DNA of 64,000 nt, taken from Cellulomonas edaphi. GTDB taxonomy: Bacteria > Actinomycetota > Actinomycetes > Actinomycetales > Cellulomonadaceae. The position numbers and the translations under genes are program-made. Location: NCBI RefSeq assembly GCF_030362815.1, contig NZ_JAUCGR010000001.1, forward strand, positions 488,024 through 552,023. The letters are read 5' to 3'. Position 1 is the first letter of the stretch. The number at the start of each line of letters is the position of its first letter. This document shows, piece after piece, positions 63,214-64,000 of the stretch. The notes under the pieces were generated by a model that worked only from the letters and a program-made list of their open reading frames with translations, made no database searches and was not told where the DNA came from.

Positions 63214-63450
63214 ATGACCATCCTGGAGACGAGCCGGCAGGCCACCGAGGCCGCCACCGTTGCCCTGACCCGCCGCGAGCGTGTGGTGCTCGCCGAGCTC
63301 GGCGAGGATGTGACCCTCGAGGAGATTGCGACCCGCCTCTTCGTGACGCGCAACACCGTCAAGTCGCAGGTCCGCAGCGTCTACCGCAAGATCGGCGTGT
63401 CCACGCGCTCGGAGGCCGTGGCCTGGGCGATCGAGCACGGCATCCGCTGA
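63214..63450 (+). CDS. Solo LuxR-type helix-turn-helix protein
   Basis: The 78-residue protein is essentially one GerE/LuxR HTH domain: ALTRRERVVLAELGEDVTLE, EIATRLFVTRNTVKSQVRSV and YRKIGVSTRSEAVAWAIEHG. There is no receiver or sensor domain. ATG at 63214 follows CCGGAGGA. The 270 bases upstream are AT-richer in places and hold a CCCGGC/GCCGGG hairpin at 63174-63190 in the leader. It could bind DNA as a dimer or serve as a small anti-activator; its targets are unknown. Confidence 0.85.
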   Translation: MTILETSRQATEAATVALTRRERVVLAELGEDVTLEEIATRLFVTRNTVKSQVRSVYRKIGVSTRSEAVAWAIEHGIR

Positions 63451-63526
63451 CCCCAGCAGGACGAGCAGCACCCACCTCGTACAGCCATCGCGGGTGCAGG
63501 GGCACCCTCCTGGCACACTCGCACGC

Positions 63527-63970
63527 ATGACCGAACCCGTGCTCGTCGTTGCGGCCGCCATCGTGGACGACCTCGACGATCCCCGGGTTCTGCTGGCCGC
63601 CCGACGCTCCGTCCCGGCGTCGTTGGCAGGCCGTTGGGAGTTTCCCGGGGGCAAGGTGGAGGCCGGAGAGGATCCGATCGAGGCGGTGCACCGCGAGATC
63701 GGCGAGGAGCTCGGTGTGAGCCTCCGGCTCGGAGCAGAGGTCACGGGTCCAGAGAACGGCTCGTGGCGCCTCTCCAGCACCTACGTGATGCGCCTGTGGT
63801 TCGCGGAGCTGGCCTCCCCGGACCCGGAGCCGGCTCCCCTCGTCGCGCACGACGAACTGCGCTGGCTCGGACCAGGGCAGTGGCTCTCCGTGCCCTGGCT
63901 CGATGCCGACGTCCCGATCGTGGAGGCGATCAACCCCTGGCCGGCTCGGGCGTCAGCGCCCGGGCGATAG
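63527..63970 (+). CDS. Nudix hydrolase, MutT family
   Basis: The 147-residue enzyme hydrolyses nucleoside diphosphate-linked compounds. The Nudix box is intact (GGKVEAGEDPIEAVHREIGE continuing with ELGV; GX5EX7REUXEEXGU). The upstream RRSVPASLAGRWEFPGGKVE with 'LAGRWEFPGGK' is typical of 8-oxo-dGTPase MutT, so nucleotide-pool sanitation is likely. ATG at 63527 gives MTEPVLVVAAAIVDDL; a GTG start at 63494 is unlikely. Confidence 0.92.
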   Translation: MTEPVLVVAAAIVDDLDDPRVLLAARRSVPASLAGRWEFPGGKVEAGEDPIEAVHREIGEELGVSLRLGAEVTGPENGSWRLSSTYVMRLWFAELASPDPEPAPLVAHDELRWLGPGQWLSVPWLDADVPIVEAINPWPARASAPGR

Positions 63971-64000
63971 CCGACGCCGGGCCACGGCCACGACCGCGAC

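Overview
This window is high-GC DNA from an actinobacterium, most likely Micrococcales and close to Cellulomonas. The evidence is gene content, the many GTG starts, the dense GTGA/ATGA stop-start overlaps and the gene order; no species call is possible from sequence alone. The first 13 kb is the conserved origin-proximal block: end of a cyclophilin, rhomboid protease, crgA, DUF881, class E sortase, trpG/pabA, then on the minus strand pknB-pknA-pbpA-rodA-pstP-fhaB-fhaA and a tRNA-Leu. A perfect-consensus DnaA box lies between rhomboid and crgA, and a consensus-matching parS site lies inside moaE, so the whole window probably sits in the origin domain.

From 13 to 26 kb is a mixed accessory stretch: a large membrane-anchored glycosidase-like protein, a peptidoglycan-binding lipoprotein, DUF7144 and DUF2079 membrane proteins, a CAP-domain exported protein, a flavodoxin divergent from an unusual cNMP-domain flavoprotein, and several small proteins. 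From 25 to 30 kb is the glyoxylate shunt (aceA, aceB) with a divergent RamB-type regulator. From 30 to 45 kb come WrbA, VOC and Rossmann oxidoreductases, map, an M18 aminopeptidase, a PadR-linked ABC exporter, a secreted phytase-like protein, a low-molecular-weight tyrosine phosphatase, a TetR/MFS efflux pair with a readable promoter-operator, and an aminotransferase.

From 44 to 50 kb is a nearly complete molybdenum-cofactor cluster in two converging arms (moeZ-moeA-moaC-mobA-moaD and mog-moaE-moaA). From 50 to 58 kb is a compact type VII secretion-like locus built around an EssC-like FHA/triple-FtsK ATPase with two small helical Esx-like proteins, a large putative effector, a protein with a perfect 15-bp tandem repeat, and a small membrane protein. 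This is the best candidate for a little-described system here. A tandem glycine riboswitch then precedes gcvP-gcvT-gcvH, followed by a solo LuxR-type HTH protein and a Nudix hydrolase.

All calls rest on reading the sequence and on knowledge of the families; no database search was run. Starts are reasoned from ribosome-binding sites and stop-start overlaps and are flagged where doubtful.
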